Source: Astragalus membranaceus
Lineage: Eukaryota; Streptophyta; Magnoliopsida; Fabales; Fabaceae
DNA length: 64,000 bases
Reading direction: 5' to 3'
NCBI GenBank assembly: GCA_039519185.1
Contig: CM076848.1
Span: 190,284,003 to 190,348,002 of the forward strand
Below the pieces are notes generated by a model. It did no database searches, was not told the DNA's origin, and worked only from the letters and a program-made list of their open reading frames with translations. Of this stretch, positions 33,587 to 45,309 are shown one piece after another; position 1 is the first letter of the stretch; each line of letters starts with the position of its first letter. Made by a program: the position numbers and the translations under genes.

Positions 33587-34447
33587 TTAAGTGAATCTCC
33601 AAGTAAACCTAGAGTGATCATCTACTATGGTAAGAAAATATTTATAGTCATCATGAGTGGTTTGAGAAAAGGGGCCCCAAGTATCACAGTGTATCATATC
33701 AAATATAGCATCAGAAATATGATTATGAGAGACAAAAGGCAATCTTTTTCGCTTAGCTAAAGGGCAAATATTGCACAGATCAGAACAAGGTTTATCATGC
33801 ATTTGAAAGGGAATTTTATTGCTTAATATTTGTAACATGGGATCAGAAAGATGCCCCAGACGGGTGTGCCATAATTTGGCTAAGTCTAGTTGACTAGTAA
33901 CAGTATTACAAGAAGAAGGTACATTAGAAATTGAAAACAAAGAATTAGATGAATCTAACAAATCGAAACAATATTGAGACACACAACTTGTGAAAGGAAA
34001 GAGACCCTGTATTAGCTCACATCTTCCAATCACTTTCTTGAGGGTTTTGTCCTGGATAACACAAGCATCATTAATGAAATGAACATCATATTTTTTTGAA
34101 TATAAGAGGGTACCAACAGATATTAAATTGACAGTAAATGCAGGTATATACAGAACATTTGTGAGAATGAAATTGTCACTTAGTTTAACACTTCCTACAG
34201 CAGCTACTCTAACTCTTTGATTGCTAGGTAGTGTGACATAAGTGTTAGGCAAGAGAGTGTGATCAAGAAATTGTGTTAAAGTGTTGCAAATGTGCGCAGA
34301 GGCACTAGAATCAACCAACCATAAATTTCTAGCAATCTTAGGCAATTTTGCAAGAACAGAGAGGCTTATGCCTATGCATAGTTTACCTGATGTGTCACTC
34401 TCTGTGACAACAGTATTGGCAATTTGGGCTTGAATGTAGGCTAGCAT
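33587..34447 (-). pseudogene. Copia polyprotein: protease-like region, GAG pre-integrase and integrase core
   Basis: The frame contains the aspartic-protease region with DSSASAHICNT where DSGAS/DSGAT is usual, so the active-site Gly is changed to Ser. The pre-integrase zinc region follows (LWHTRLGHLSDPMLQILS, then CNICPLAKRKRLPF) and then the start of the integrase core (FDMIHCDTWGPF, YFLTIVDDHSRFTW). It stops at 33587; the rest of the core (33332-33586) is degenerate, with a poly-A run near 33541. Confidence 0.9.
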
Positions 34448-34456
34448 TTGTTGATA

Positions 34457-35275
34457 CTATTCTGTGGAGGGTGTGCCAGAGGGGGATTCTTCCATCACAT
34501 TGCTAGCAGAAGCCTTGAACTTCCTGTGGCCTGGAGGGTAACCATTCAGCTTGAAGCATTTGTCCTTTGTGTGACCTACCACAATGAGTGCACAGAGGTC
34601 GATCTGTTTGTGTTGTGGCCTTGGTGGTGGCTTGAGTGGAGCTAGTAAGTGCAAGACTCCCAACCTCTCGTTGAGTTTCTTCTTGGAGCACAAGAGCAAA
34701 CACCTGTGTGATGGAGGGCAAGGGATTCATCACCAAGATTTGGCCACGAAGGCTACTGTAGCTTTCATTAAGCCCCATGAGAAAGGTGTAAACATATTCA
34801 AAGTTGAGGTAATCGACCAACGGTTGAACGCCAACGCAATTGCAGTGATGGCCGAGAATTGATTGACTGAGTTCTTCCCAGAGAGCCTTGATTTTGTTGT
34901 AATAAGCGTTGACAGAGGAAGAAAACCTTGAAGGCGGCCAACAAAGTCACGACGGAGCTGGAAAATGCGAGGGCCATTTTGCTGTTGGGATCGAGCTGGA
35001 ATCGATGCTCACCGCGAGTTCTTTGCACACAGAGTTCAGAATCCACTATGCGACGATATTATTGCAGCGAAGACACATCGGGAACTGAGGATCTTGTTCT
35101 GCCGGAGCAACGATGGTGCCATCAACGAAATCGTACTTGTTCTTGGAACTAAGAGCCTACACCATCGCACGTTTCCAGGGATTGTAGTTTTCCCCATTCG
35201 CGGCCAAGAGGTGAGTGGCAAGGATCTGGCCTGGGTTATCTGAGTGATGAAGGTAAAATGGGTTGAGTTGATCAA
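34457..35275 (-). pseudogene. Copia gag region, frameshifted
   Basis: Three overlapping frames share one gag homology: an N-terminal part near 35036-35275, a UBN2-type middle (YTFLMGLNESYSSLRGQILV at about 34750) and a zinc-knuckle region (CTHCGRSHKG, continued in another frame by CFKLNGYPPGH). At least two frameshifts separate them. Between here and the 5' LTR lies an untranslated leader ending at the primer-binding site. Confidence 0.85.
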
Positions 35276-35396
35276 CGATTAACGCCATCGAAGTGAATTT
35301 CGAAATGGAAGCAAGGATCGGAGGACGAAGATGGCGACGATTGAAGAGAAATTTGGGGGCGATAGCGAAGAAAAAGGGAGCGGAAACCCTAGAAAA

Positions 35397-35408
35397 GCTC
35401 TGATACCA
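35397..35408 (-). promoter_or_regulatory. Primer-binding site of the copia element
   Basis: The - strand TGGTATCAGAGC, complementary to initiator tRNA-Met, abuts the 5' LTR with no gap. Confidence 0.95.
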
Positions 35409-35695
35409 TCTTACAAGTGTGGAAAGGAGAAATTGAACAACTGAAAATCATCTTGATTCATTGATTCCAGAAAAAACGAATCTAAAAGAGTTACATCCAG
35501 TACATATATACATTGATACTTTAACGGATCCTCTAACAAACTCTCAAGGAGTTACTAACAGCTAACAACCAAAACAAAACTGATAAAGGTAAACTAACCT
35601 AACAAGATGAAACTAACTCTACTCAATTGACTATGGTTAACTAGATTGAAGGGTAAAAAAGTAAAAAGCATATTGAGGTGTGCCATATTTTATTA
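35409..35695 (-). repeat. 5' LTR of the copia element
   Basis: Partner of 11692-11974. The two differ by about ten substitutions and a few small indels. Confidence 0.93.
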
Positions 35696-35998
35696 GTTTT
35701 TGAAACCTATTAGAATAAGAGAGCCTCCATAGGGTAAAAAACAAGTTGGGGAGAAAAATGACTGAAAAGAGAAAAGTGTTTGGAAATAGAAAAGTGGCAC
35801 AAAAGTGCAAAAATGTATTGAAATGCTCTTGTGTGAAAAGAAAGAAAAAGATGAAAAGAAGAAAGAATGTGGCAAAAGCCAAAAAGATATTGGTTGAAAG
35901 AAAAAAAGGGGGAAAAGTGAGATTGGAATTAGGAAAAAGTATTGAAAAATTATGATTTAGATCTTTTAGGTTCTTCTGAATATCCAGAAAAACTAAAC

Positions 35999-36760
35999 AT
36001 GTTTGTAGCCAAGCCCCATTACAAGCATCAAAAGACCTTAGCGATCCATGATTAACATATGACTTAAACAAGTTGAGGAGACAACTAAAAAAACTAATTT
36101 TTTTTGTTTTGTAAACTTAATGATTGAATTGAGAGAAACACTCACCTTTGAGAGATACACTTCGATGTAATGATGTTATTTCCTAATTGAGTGACAATTC
36201 ATCTGTAAAAACACCATAAAAGACTATTTCCTCTTTAAATTGTCATTTTAGCGAAACAAAGAAAAATCATGCAATTCTTTTGAACTTGATTGTTTAAATA
36301 CCATTCACCATTTAACAACTAGAATCTTGGACTTTTTGTTTGGGGACAAACAAAACTCTAAGTTGGGGGAGAGTTTGATATGTTTGTAGCCAAGCCCCAT
36401 TACAAGCATCAAAAGACCTTAGCGATCCATGATTAACATATGACTTAAACAAGTTGAGGAGACAACTAAAAAAACTGATTTTTTTTGTTTTGTAAACTTA
36501 ATTATTGAATTGAGAGAAACACTCACCTTTGAGAGATACACTTCGATGTAAGGATGTTATTTCCTAATTGAGTGACAATTCATCTGTAAAAACACCATAA
36601 AAGACTATTTCCTCTTTAAATTGTCATTTTAGCGAAACAAAGAAAAATCATGCAATTGTTTTGAACTTGATTGTTTAAATACCATTCACCATTTAACAAC
36701 TAGAATCTTGGACTTTTTGTTTGGGGACAAACAAAACTCTAAGTTGGGGGAGAGTTTGAT
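35999..36760. repeat. Tandem duplication, two copies of 381 bp
   Basis: 35999-36379 and 36380-36760 are almost identical, differing at a handful of bases. Each copy ends in the polypurine-like TTGGGGGAGAGTTTGAT. Confidence 0.93.
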
Positions 36761-37179
36761 AAGTGCTTGATGTACTTCAAATCTCTAAACAATTTACAAA
36801 CACTTATTTGATTTAAATGCTAATTAATTTAACTTTTTTCATAAATATTAATAAATATTGTAAAAATAGTAAATGTATAGATATTTTATGAAGTTATCCT
36901 TTTATCTGAAAAGTTGTGCACATAGGTATTAAACAAGGACTAAAAAAATAGCATAAAAAGCAAAATCAGAAGACACTGGTCGCTCAACTAAGCTAAAGGT
37001 CGCTTAGCGAGCAATGCCTTACTTAGCCATGAAGAAAGAAACACACAGCAGATCGACTTAGAGGTGGCAGCACACAACTAGTCGCTTAAAATTCCGCTTA
37101 GCGAGCAAGACACCACACAGTCAGAGGCAGCAGTACACAACTGGTCGCTTAGTGACCTAATCCTTAGCTTAGCGAGTAA

Positions 37180-37905
37180 GAGCATCTCCAAGGGTGAACT
37201 AATGGTGGGTTCTTAAAATAGAGTCCACAATGCCACCTCTTTTTAAGCACCCAATCCAATTTTTACTCCAATAGTGAATTTTCAGAAACTCAAATTGGGT
37301 CCCACAACTTATCTCGCTTTAATTTTTTTAACGTTTCTTTGAACTTAATTTATTCAATCAATTATTTTAATTTATATTTATCTGCATTTATTAGTTTTTG
37401 TTTTGATTAATACATAAAATATTGGGAAAATTAAAACTGATGAGTGGGTGAACATCATATTATTGAAAACAAGCATGAACGTTGACCTCTCTCAGCAAAT
37501 GTTTTTCACCGGCTAGGAATCAGACCCAAAACCAAATGGTTAAGGGACCCAAGTATCTACCACTTTTTTTATAGGCAAGTATCTACCACTTGTACAATAT
37601 CATGTTGGTAATCTTATATTAATAATAATATGTAAAATATAGAGTGGTCATGTTTTTTTTTTACCAAACGAAGTGGTCATGTTATATTATTATAATTATA
37701 ACAAATAACTAAAAGTCAAAAAAACTGCACAAAACCATATTATCAAAATCTGAGACTACGAAACCAGTTGCTTATATGCGCAACCGGTGCAGTTAACACA
37801 TTGGCAAAAACTTTGCACACTCCAACCGCGATCTATCATAAAATGAGTTCGTAAAGAAAACCACGTTGGCGATCCCTTGTTTCGAAACCTCCGCTGGAGG
37901 TGCTC
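37180..37905. mobile_element. PIF/Harbinger-like non-autonomous element
   Basis: The ends are GAGCATCTCCA and TGGAGGTGCTC, flanked by the 3-bp duplication TAA (37177-37179 and 37906-37908). The 726-bp interior is non-coding. End sequence and TWA duplication fit Tourist/Harbinger elements. Confidence 0.82.
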
Positions 37906-38060
37906 TAAGACACAACACAATCAAAGGTGACAACACAACATTATTCGCTAAGTGACCTCAAGTATTAGCGTAGCGAACAAATTTGCCTATAAAAGAAACT
38001 TCATTTCTTAATTTTGAAACTAACGGTTTTACGAAATTGAAATTGGAATGGTGTGTGTGA

Positions 38061-38519
38061 TTTGAAACTAATCGGTGAATCAAATATTATAGGAAATTCC
38101 TTTTATCAAATTATTAGAACGAGTATAACGGTTTTACGAAAACGAGTTATCAAAATCCAACTTAGGATGACTCCCCTCTAATACAAATTACTCTTACCTT
38201 ATATACATCATTAATCTAGCCATCTCCTTATTATTGTCTGTCACGTACGTCCTCTCAAAAGACTATACATGCATGAACCCAAATCCTTATTGTTTTTTAG
38301 ATGTGTCCTAAAAATATACTTTTTCAATTCAATGACATGTATACTTCTTCGTTAAATGTTTATTTGCATATTAAAATAATTTTATTATATATCTCTAAAT
38401 CTCTAATAATTAATAAAGTGATATTAACTAAATTAAGATATACCAACCAAATTAAATTTTGTTGTTTCTTTTGACAAGATTAATTTTTGTATTATATTTA
38501 GTAAACATCTTATTAATAG
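38061..38519. other. AT-rich spacer, no gene seen
   Basis: No coding-like frame and no repeat ends are recognised here. Confidence 0.6.
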
Positions 38520-38528
38520 TATAAAATA

Positions 38529-39439
38529 GGCTAAATAGCACTTTTGGTCCTTTATCTTTGCTCCAGATTTCACTTTGGTCCTTTATCTTTTTTTTGGTCC
38601 GTTTTGGTTTTTTATCTTTCATTTTTGTTTCACTTTGGTCTTTTATCTTTTTTTGGGTCCGTTTTGGTCCTTTATCTTTCATTTTCGTTTCATTTTGGTC
38701 CATCACGTTATTATTTAATTCAATTAAAACATTAAAACAATTAAAACAATTAATTCAATTAAAACAATTAAATAAATAAAACATACCCCCCCCCACCGTC
38801 CACCACCACCCACCCACCACCGTACATAAACTTGATGCACCGTCAAAAATCCCAAAATCAAAACCCCAAAATCGCCCAAAATCCCACAAAATCCCAAAAT
38901 CCCTCAAAAATCAAAATCCATAAATTCTAAAATCCCTCTGTTAACACCTTCTACATCAAAACACAATAGAGAGACATGAAATGAGAGGGTTAAGCTTCGA
39001 TTCGGTACTGTAGCTTCGATTCTAAAATCCTTCGATTCTAAAATCCCTCTGTTAACACCTTCCACATCAAAACTTGATGTTAACACCTTCTACATCAAAA
39101 TCCATAAATTCTAAAATCCCTCTGGCCAATCCTACCGGCGACGCTGAGAATAGCCACTTTACCCTCTGGCATCGATTCGGTACTGTAGCTACGAATCTGA
39201 GCATTTATAACTACTACGAATATGAGCGTTTCAGCTCCGTGGGATTGTGGAGAGAGATTGAGGCAATAGATCAGTGAGGGAGAGAAGAGCAAGGCAGATC
39301 AGTGGTGGTGGAGGGGCGAACTAGATCTGGGTTTGGGAGGGGGGGGGGGGTGGTTGGTGGGAGGGGGGAACCAGAAAAAAAAGATATTGAAAAAGTGAAA
39401 TCTGGAGCAAAGATAAAGGACTAAAAGTGCTATTTAGCC
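38529..39439. mobile_element. Small Mutator-like element with terminal inverted repeats
   Basis: About 50 bp at each end are inverted copies: GGCTAAATAGCACTTTTGGT on the left and ACTAAAAGTGCTATTTAGCC on the right. The 9-bp duplication TATAAAATA flanks it (38520-38528 and 39440-39448), the duplication size of Mutator-like elements. The left part repeats TTTGGTCCTTTATCTTT several times. The interior has C-runs, repeated TAAAATCCCTCTGTTAACACC segments and a G-run. No transposase is present. Confidence 0.88.
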
Positions 39440-39777
39440 TATAAAATATTACACGAAGCTATTGAAAAAGTAAGGAGTGTGTGGGAATTGGTCTGGATTG
39501 CATGCAGTTGGAATCAATTGTAGGGTCCTACTATTAATGTATTTAGAGCATGATAAGAGGAAATTTTGAAGAAAAAAAAGAGAAGAGGTTAAATAATACT
39601 AATAGCGAGAGGCCCCATACCCCCCAAATTAACTTCAAATTATGCTTCTCATTTTCACAAAAATTTACCAACCGCACTTAAATTTTTACAATTTCCGGAT
39701 TTATCACTAAAAGATATTTCCGGAAAACATTTTTTCTATATTTTCCGGAATCACCTAACCCACATAAATCTGGAATT

Positions 39778-41165
39778 ATAAAGAAGTGTGGTTGCCCTTT
39801 CAGGGTGAAAGCTACACCATTGAATCCTCCTAGTGGGGATTGGAAAGTCAGAGTTAGGTGTGGAATACACAATCATGAACCGTATAAAACATGTATCGGT
39901 CTTGCAATATTTGGCCGGTTCACTAAGGAGGAGCGGTCTGTGGTGGAAGAGCATACGATGTTAAATGTTAAAGCGTAGAATAGTCTTGACGCAATTAAGA
40001 AGAGATTTGCGGGTAACTTGAGTACTATCACGCAGTTGTATAGACAGCGCAGGACGTTCCGATCAAGTCGGAGAGGTTCTAGAACAGAGACACAAGAGCT
40101 TATAAGACTAGTAGATTCTTAACAGTATTTGTGTTGCAGCAGAATAGTTGATAACACCGATGTTGTTGGTGAGATAATGTGGGCACAACCTGAGCCTATC
40201 AAGTTATTGAGGATGTTTTCTAGGATTTTGATTATGGATAGCACCTACAAAACCAACAAATATAGATTGCCTCTCTTGGAGATTGTTGATGTGACTTTCA
40301 CTGAGTTGACATTCTCAGTAGCATTCGTTTACTTGGCTCCAGAGCGGTATGACCATTATAGATGGGTATTGCAGACATTGAGAGATTTGATGATGGTAGA
40401 TATCCCACTTCCTCAAATGATCGTCACAGACAGAGAAACGTCATTGATGAATGTCATAGCTATTGTGTTTCCCGAGAGTCGGAATTTGCTTTGTCGGTAT
40501 CACATAAGCAAGAATGTGAATCGTAAGTGTAAGTAGGCAGTGAAGGGGGATAGAGTCAAGTCAGTGATGGAGCTGTGGATGCATATAGTTAACTCTACTA
40601 ACGAGGAGGAGTTTTATCAGCGGGTGGATGAATTCGAACAATCATGTGTTGATATACCCCAGATTGTGACTTACATGAACAACTATTGGTTGATTCCTCA
40701 CAAGGAGAGATTTGTCTTGGCGTGGATTGATAGGGTGAGTCACTTTGAAAATACAACATCTAATAGGTACGTCATTTAATCTGCAATCATCTTTGATTCA
40801 ATGTCTTTTTTATTTGTTTTAATTTTATATGCTAAGGAGGTGAGTTTATTGTTATTTTGTTTCATATTAGGGTTGAGTCGGCACATTGGGCATTGAAGAG
40901 GGCATTGGGTTTTAGTGGAGGAGATTTGTGCAGATGCTGGGAGGGAATGCACAAATTGATAAGATTCTGGAATCTTTTCAAAAAAGTATCAACCGCGTGG
41001 ATGTCCGGCACAACACTCCATTCTACAAGAATCTATGCAGATTGGTATCGGCAAACGCATTGAATCATATTGCTAATGAGTTTGATAAAACCTTGTCTGG
41101 TGTGGGTACTGATAAAGGTCATTGTGGTTGCACGATTAAACTTACATGTGGCGTGCTCGGGTCGT
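39778..41165 (+). pseudogene. Mutator-like (MULE) transposase, degenerate
   Basis: Homology starts with a FAR1-type zinc-finger piece (KKCGCPFRVKATPLN, RCGIHNHEPYK). The MULE transposase core follows: LIMDSTYKTNKYRLPLLEI, then FSVAFVYLAPERYDHYRWVL, PQMIVTDRETSLMNV and LLCRYHISKNVNRKC. The DDE catalytic Asp residues of MDSTYKTN and VTDRE are visible. Stops at 39976-39978, about 40120 and 40534-40536 break the frame. An intron about 40768-40869 precedes the last part (VESAHWALKRALGFSGGDL), after which a frameshift follows. The protein cannot be made intact. Confidence 0.85.
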
Positions 41166-41575
41166 AAGGCATCCAGCTTCCTCCAAAAATTTATAAGCTT
41201 GAGAGCGTCATTCTTTTTATTTCTCCACCCCGCACAACGTGGCTGCTGAGAATGACCGAAGTCCTCGCGATCGCCGATGGTGGGGAAACACTCGTAGATC
41301 CAACACTGAAATAATAATATGAATTAATTAATTATTATATTAACAAACACTAAACTTGAATAGTAATAACGAAAAATTTACCTGCAACAATGACATGTAA
41401 CCTCCACACTGAGAAGTGTTCTAGATGGAAGCATCATTCAACTACTCGTATAAGAAGGCCAAAGCAGTTGGACCCCACGCCCACTGGCCATAATCCTCAT
41501 AGGTCTGAAACAGCAACACCCACTTGACCGGTACATACGTGGCACTCTTGTCTGCAAAGATGTTGTAGCCCAACA

Positions 41576-44567
41576 TAGGGATGTCAACGGGGCGGGGCGA
41601 GGACGAGTAGCAACTACCCGCTACCCACCCCGTTTATTATAAATGGGACCAGTGCCCGCCCTTTACCCGCGTGGGTACCCGCTTAACAGATCTTAAATGG
41701 GTATTGTTTCCTAACGGGTACCCACGGGTACCCACGGATACTTGTAAATTAATAAAAATATATTTTTTAAAAAATAAATTTGAATTAACATAGAAAACTA
41801 ATTTTTTTTAACACTGGTTTTCGGTTCATTTATATAAGAAAATTAGGCATTTCGTTATGCATTTATCTTATCAACTATTTAGTAACATATAGTCGTTAAT
41901 GAATGGAGATAAAGAGACTAGAATTATCATAATAGAAAACTTTGAAAATAACAAGACACTAAACATTATCCAAAATATTAGGATAAAAGATACAACCAAG
42001 CTATTGAAAATGACAAGAAAATATGAATAAACATCCACTTAAACAACAACAACAACAACAACAATAGATGATAAATAAAAAAGCAAGAAACAATAAAATT
42101 TTCATCAACTTTCAATTAAGTAGCACAACTTGGTTCACTTGTTTCCGGAAACAAAAAATAATTTAAAACTAAAATCCAAACAACCATATTTATGAGCTTT
42201 GAAATTAAATTGTAGAAATATTACTTACAATATCAACATCAGCATCTTCCACTACTCTATTAAATTCAATATTGTCAAATTTTGATTTTGAAGAGCCTAC
42301 AAACAAACAATTTAATTAAAAACTTGCAATAAATAATCAATCTATTTTCAATAAAATTTAATGTTTTTACCTTTCATTCCAGTCCATAGCCAATCTTGGA
42401 GACACATCAATGCCTCTAAAGTATCTGGACTCAGTTTACTCCGATGAGGGTAAGAACTCGACCACCAGTGCTAAAGGAAGACTCAGAAGCAACAGTTGGG
42501 ATTGGAATTGCTAAAAAATCTTTTGCAATCATTTGCAAGATTGGATATTGTGCCCCATTAGCCTTCCACCAGCCTAAGATGTCAAACTCTTCATTTATGG
42601 CAGGCAATACTTTCTCCTCCAAATATCGATGAAGCTCTGATTTACCACTTGAAACATTTGTATTGTACTAACATATTCATCAAATTTCAACTTCCAAGGA
42701 TCTTTCTTATCAACACTAAGATCTACATTTGAGTTTGAACTTGAAGATGAAGAGACACTTTCCTTACCCTCAATTTTTATCTCATACTCATTTACCAAAT
42801 CTTGGCAAAATAGATTTTCCCGCAGCAATTTTTTCACCAGCTTTCTCTCCATAAATCCCTGGGAAAAAATATCAACCATGTAAAGTTTGTACCTGGGATC
42901 TAACATAATGCCTACAACCAACACCTCATTGATCACACCCCAATACTTGTCAAATTTCTCATTCATAGATGCAGCCGTTTTATAAATAACAGAATCAGGA
43001 GATTGAAGCCACTCAATCAAAGACAACTTAATTACACAGACTTTTGTAAAATAAACATTGGCAGTCGGATTGAAGAACAATCATTCTAACTGCTGCACGC
43101 CTTGCTGCATCTTGATTAAATGCATAAGAACCAACGACTACTGTTTCATTTCGAACATTCTCAGTTTTGATAAAAGCTTTCCTTATATCTCTAGTTGTGC
43201 GACGAGGGAAACTAAGAAAATGCTTGCGCAAGTGTGATGTTCCTTGACTTGATACACCTAAAAGATCTGCTCCAAAGTAGTTGCAAATGGCCTTCATCTT
43301 TCTCCTATTTTTTGCTTTTTAAAATGATTCCAAACATTGGAAGTTAGCTTTCTTTGACGACCTTCGATTTCGGTTGGAAGTAAGCTTTCAACTTCATCAT
43401 TTGGGGTTGAATTTGTTTCTACATTCATAGAATGAGCACCCACATTTGATTCACCCACAATGGATTCACCCACATTAGATCCACCCACATTAGTTCCAAT
43501 TTCCATAGGGGTGGAGGCATGCTGAGTAGACATTCTACAAATAAACAAATTTGTTACTATAATAATGTTGATAGATTTAGCAATATTGTTACTACAAATA
43601 AACAAATTTAGCAACATGAATCAGAAATTGTTACTATAATAATATTGACAAATTTAGCAACATGAATCAGAGTGAACCAGAGTTTAGCAAATTTAGCAAC
43701 ATGAATCAGAAATTGTAAATTTGCAACATGAACCAGAATCCAATATGAACCAGAAACGAAAATGAATCAGATTTATTACAAATAAACGAATCAGATTTGA
43801 CATGAATCAGATTTGTTACAAATAATATTGACATGAATCAGTTTTTTTTATGAATCAGATTTGTTACTATAATAATGTTACTATCATAACATAAATCAGA
43901 AATAAATTGTAATGTTACTATAATAATGTTACCATAACATGAATCAGAACTATATAATGTGACTATTATACAAATTTAGCAACATGCATCAAAAATTGTA
44001 AACACGAAAATGAAGAAAACCATAAACGAAATAAGGGGGAGCGTAATGAACCAGAAAAGAAAAGGAGAAAACCTACCTGTATTTGGTCACCGGTGGTGAT
44101 GCAGAGGAGCTTCTCGCGCGGTGGTGATGTTCGGTTGTGCGACGGCGCGATGCGAAGGTGAGGAGTGGAAGGAACACAGAGCTTGAGTGTGTACTGTGTG
44201 GTGTGGCTGTGTGCGATGCAAAGTGAAGGTGAAGAATGGATGTGGGAAGCGAAGGTGAGGAGTGAAAGTGAGAACGGTGAAAGTGAGTGTGAACTGTGAA
44301 CAGAGAGAGGGGGAAGCGGTGCACTCACCAAGTGAATGTGGGATTTTAGGGTTTTAATTTTTAAGAGTGGTATATATATGAGGGTAAATAATATAACTAA
44401 CGGGTACGGGTACCCGCGGACACGGGTACCTCACTACCCGGACCCACCCCGTTTATTAACGGGTAGTCAAACTATCCGTTTATTTTGCCTGCGGGCACCC
44501 GTTTGACTACCCGCCCCGTACCCGTCACGGATATTACCCACGGATCCGGGTATTTTTGCCATCCCTA
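41576..44567 (-). mobile_element. hAT transposon with internally deleted transposase
   Basis: The ends are TAGGGATGTCAACGGGGCGG on the left and TTTTTGCCATCCCTA on the right, flanked by the 8-bp duplication GCCCAACA (41568-41575 and 44568-44575). The subterminal regions carry repeated ACGGGTACCC motifs (41600-41740 and 44400-44540), including GGGTACCCGC. The transposase gene lies on the - strand and is shortened, so the element is defective. Confidence 0.93.
42431..43617 (-). pseudogene. hAT transposase remnant (BED zinc finger and dimerisation domain, catalytic core deleted)
   Basis: On the - strand the order is: a Ser/Asn/Gly-rich N-terminus with VWNHFKK (43294-43617), then the BED-type finger continuation CNYFGADLLG and SHLRKHF (43028-43297). 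A jump near 43085 follows into FFNPTANVYF, SPDSVIYKTAASMNEKFDKY and LDPRYKLYMVDIF (42595-43080), and finally the hAT dimerisation domain WWKANGAQYPILQMIAKDFL and PTVASESSFSTGGRVL (42431-42622). The region between the finger and LDPRYK that normally holds two of the DDE residues is missing. Frame changes separate the pieces. Confidence 0.88.
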
Positions 44568-44639
44568 GCCCAACAGAACCTGAAATATGGTCCCTTGGTA
44601 TGACGTGTCTCTATCGCACAATGATAACTCTATTTCATA

Positions 44640-45268
44640 TAGAGTTATTGACGCTTTCAAATCTAAATAATTGTGAGAATCTCAGTAATAATGCTTTGTT
44701 AAATAAATAAATACAAAAGAAACACAACTTTTAGAGTTAAGAAAGGTTTAGACACACTTCATGATTATTTTATATGATTTGTGGTATTTTATGTGTTTGT
44801 TCAATTGCTGCAGCAATCAATTGCCCCAGCAATGGATGCCCCAGCAATAGAAGCAGAGGCATTGCCCCAGCATCGTTGCCAGCATCAATTGCCCCAGCAA
44901 TCTTCACAACACAGAATGCTCCAGCATTCTAGTGATGACGTCATGATGCGTCAAAAGTAAGGCAAGTGGCCAAGTGGGAGATTTCGGCGCCTGCCATAGA
45001 CCCCATAGCCCACAAGAGTCACACTTCTTAGGGACACTTGTCCTCTCATCAATGAACCTCTTCTTTCAACATTTTGGGTGATCTCATCAAAGCTTTTGAA
45101 GAAGAATAAAAAAGGAAACCCTAACTTATTCTCAAGGTAATCTTGGTGCTCAAGACAAACTCCAAGAGGCCTATAAATACATCTCCTCATCTTCATTTGA
45201 AATCATCCCAAATTTTAGGAAGTAGTCTTAGATATCGCATCGTGGTTCGAAGGAGAGGAAGAAATTGA

Positions 45269-45309
<41 letters not shown>

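Larger units (their letters stand above)
11692..35695 (-). mobile_element. Ty1/copia LTR retrotransposon on the - strand, split by a CACTA element
   Basis: Two related terminal repeats (11692-11974 and 35409-35695) face the same way and are flanked by the 5-bp duplication GTTTT (11687-11691 and 35696-35700). On the - strand the order is 5' LTR, primer-binding site, gag, protease, integrase, reverse transcriptase, RNase H, polypurine tract, 3' LTR, which is the copia order. The reverse-transcriptase gene is interrupted at 12791/31883 by the 19 kb CACTA insertion. Removing the insertion and one copy of its AGA duplication would leave an uninterrupted element of about 4.9 kb. The LTRs differ at roughly ten positions plus small indels by eye, near 3 percent. 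The LTR ends are TAATAAAA and TGTAAGA instead of the usual TG and CA. Confidence 0.93.
35701..38060. mobile_element. 3' part of an older gypsy-type LTR element (untranslated region and LTR-like sequence)
   Basis: After a purine-rich stretch (35740-35950) comes a block ending in AAGTTGGGGGAGAGTTTGAT, which looks like a polypurine tract running into an LTR beginning TGATAAGTGCTTGATG at about 36757. The following sequence contains repeated GCTTAGCGAGCAA motifs and a TATA-like CCTATAAAAGAAAC at about 37984, as in Tat/Athila-like LTRs. No coding domain is present. The copia nest inserted on its left side and a Harbinger-like element within its LTR. Family placement is tentative. Confidence 0.5.

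Noticed and set aside
38452..38779. Frames with repeated Lys/Asp/Gln or Phe/Trp/Ser motifs
   Set aside because: Produced by the TTTGGTCCTTTATCTTT repeats at the left end of the Mutator-like element.
44073..44331. - strand Ser/His-rich frames near the hAT right end
   Set aside because: Low-complexity sequence in the hAT leader; two frames are open with no recognised domain and they are more likely untranslated leader.
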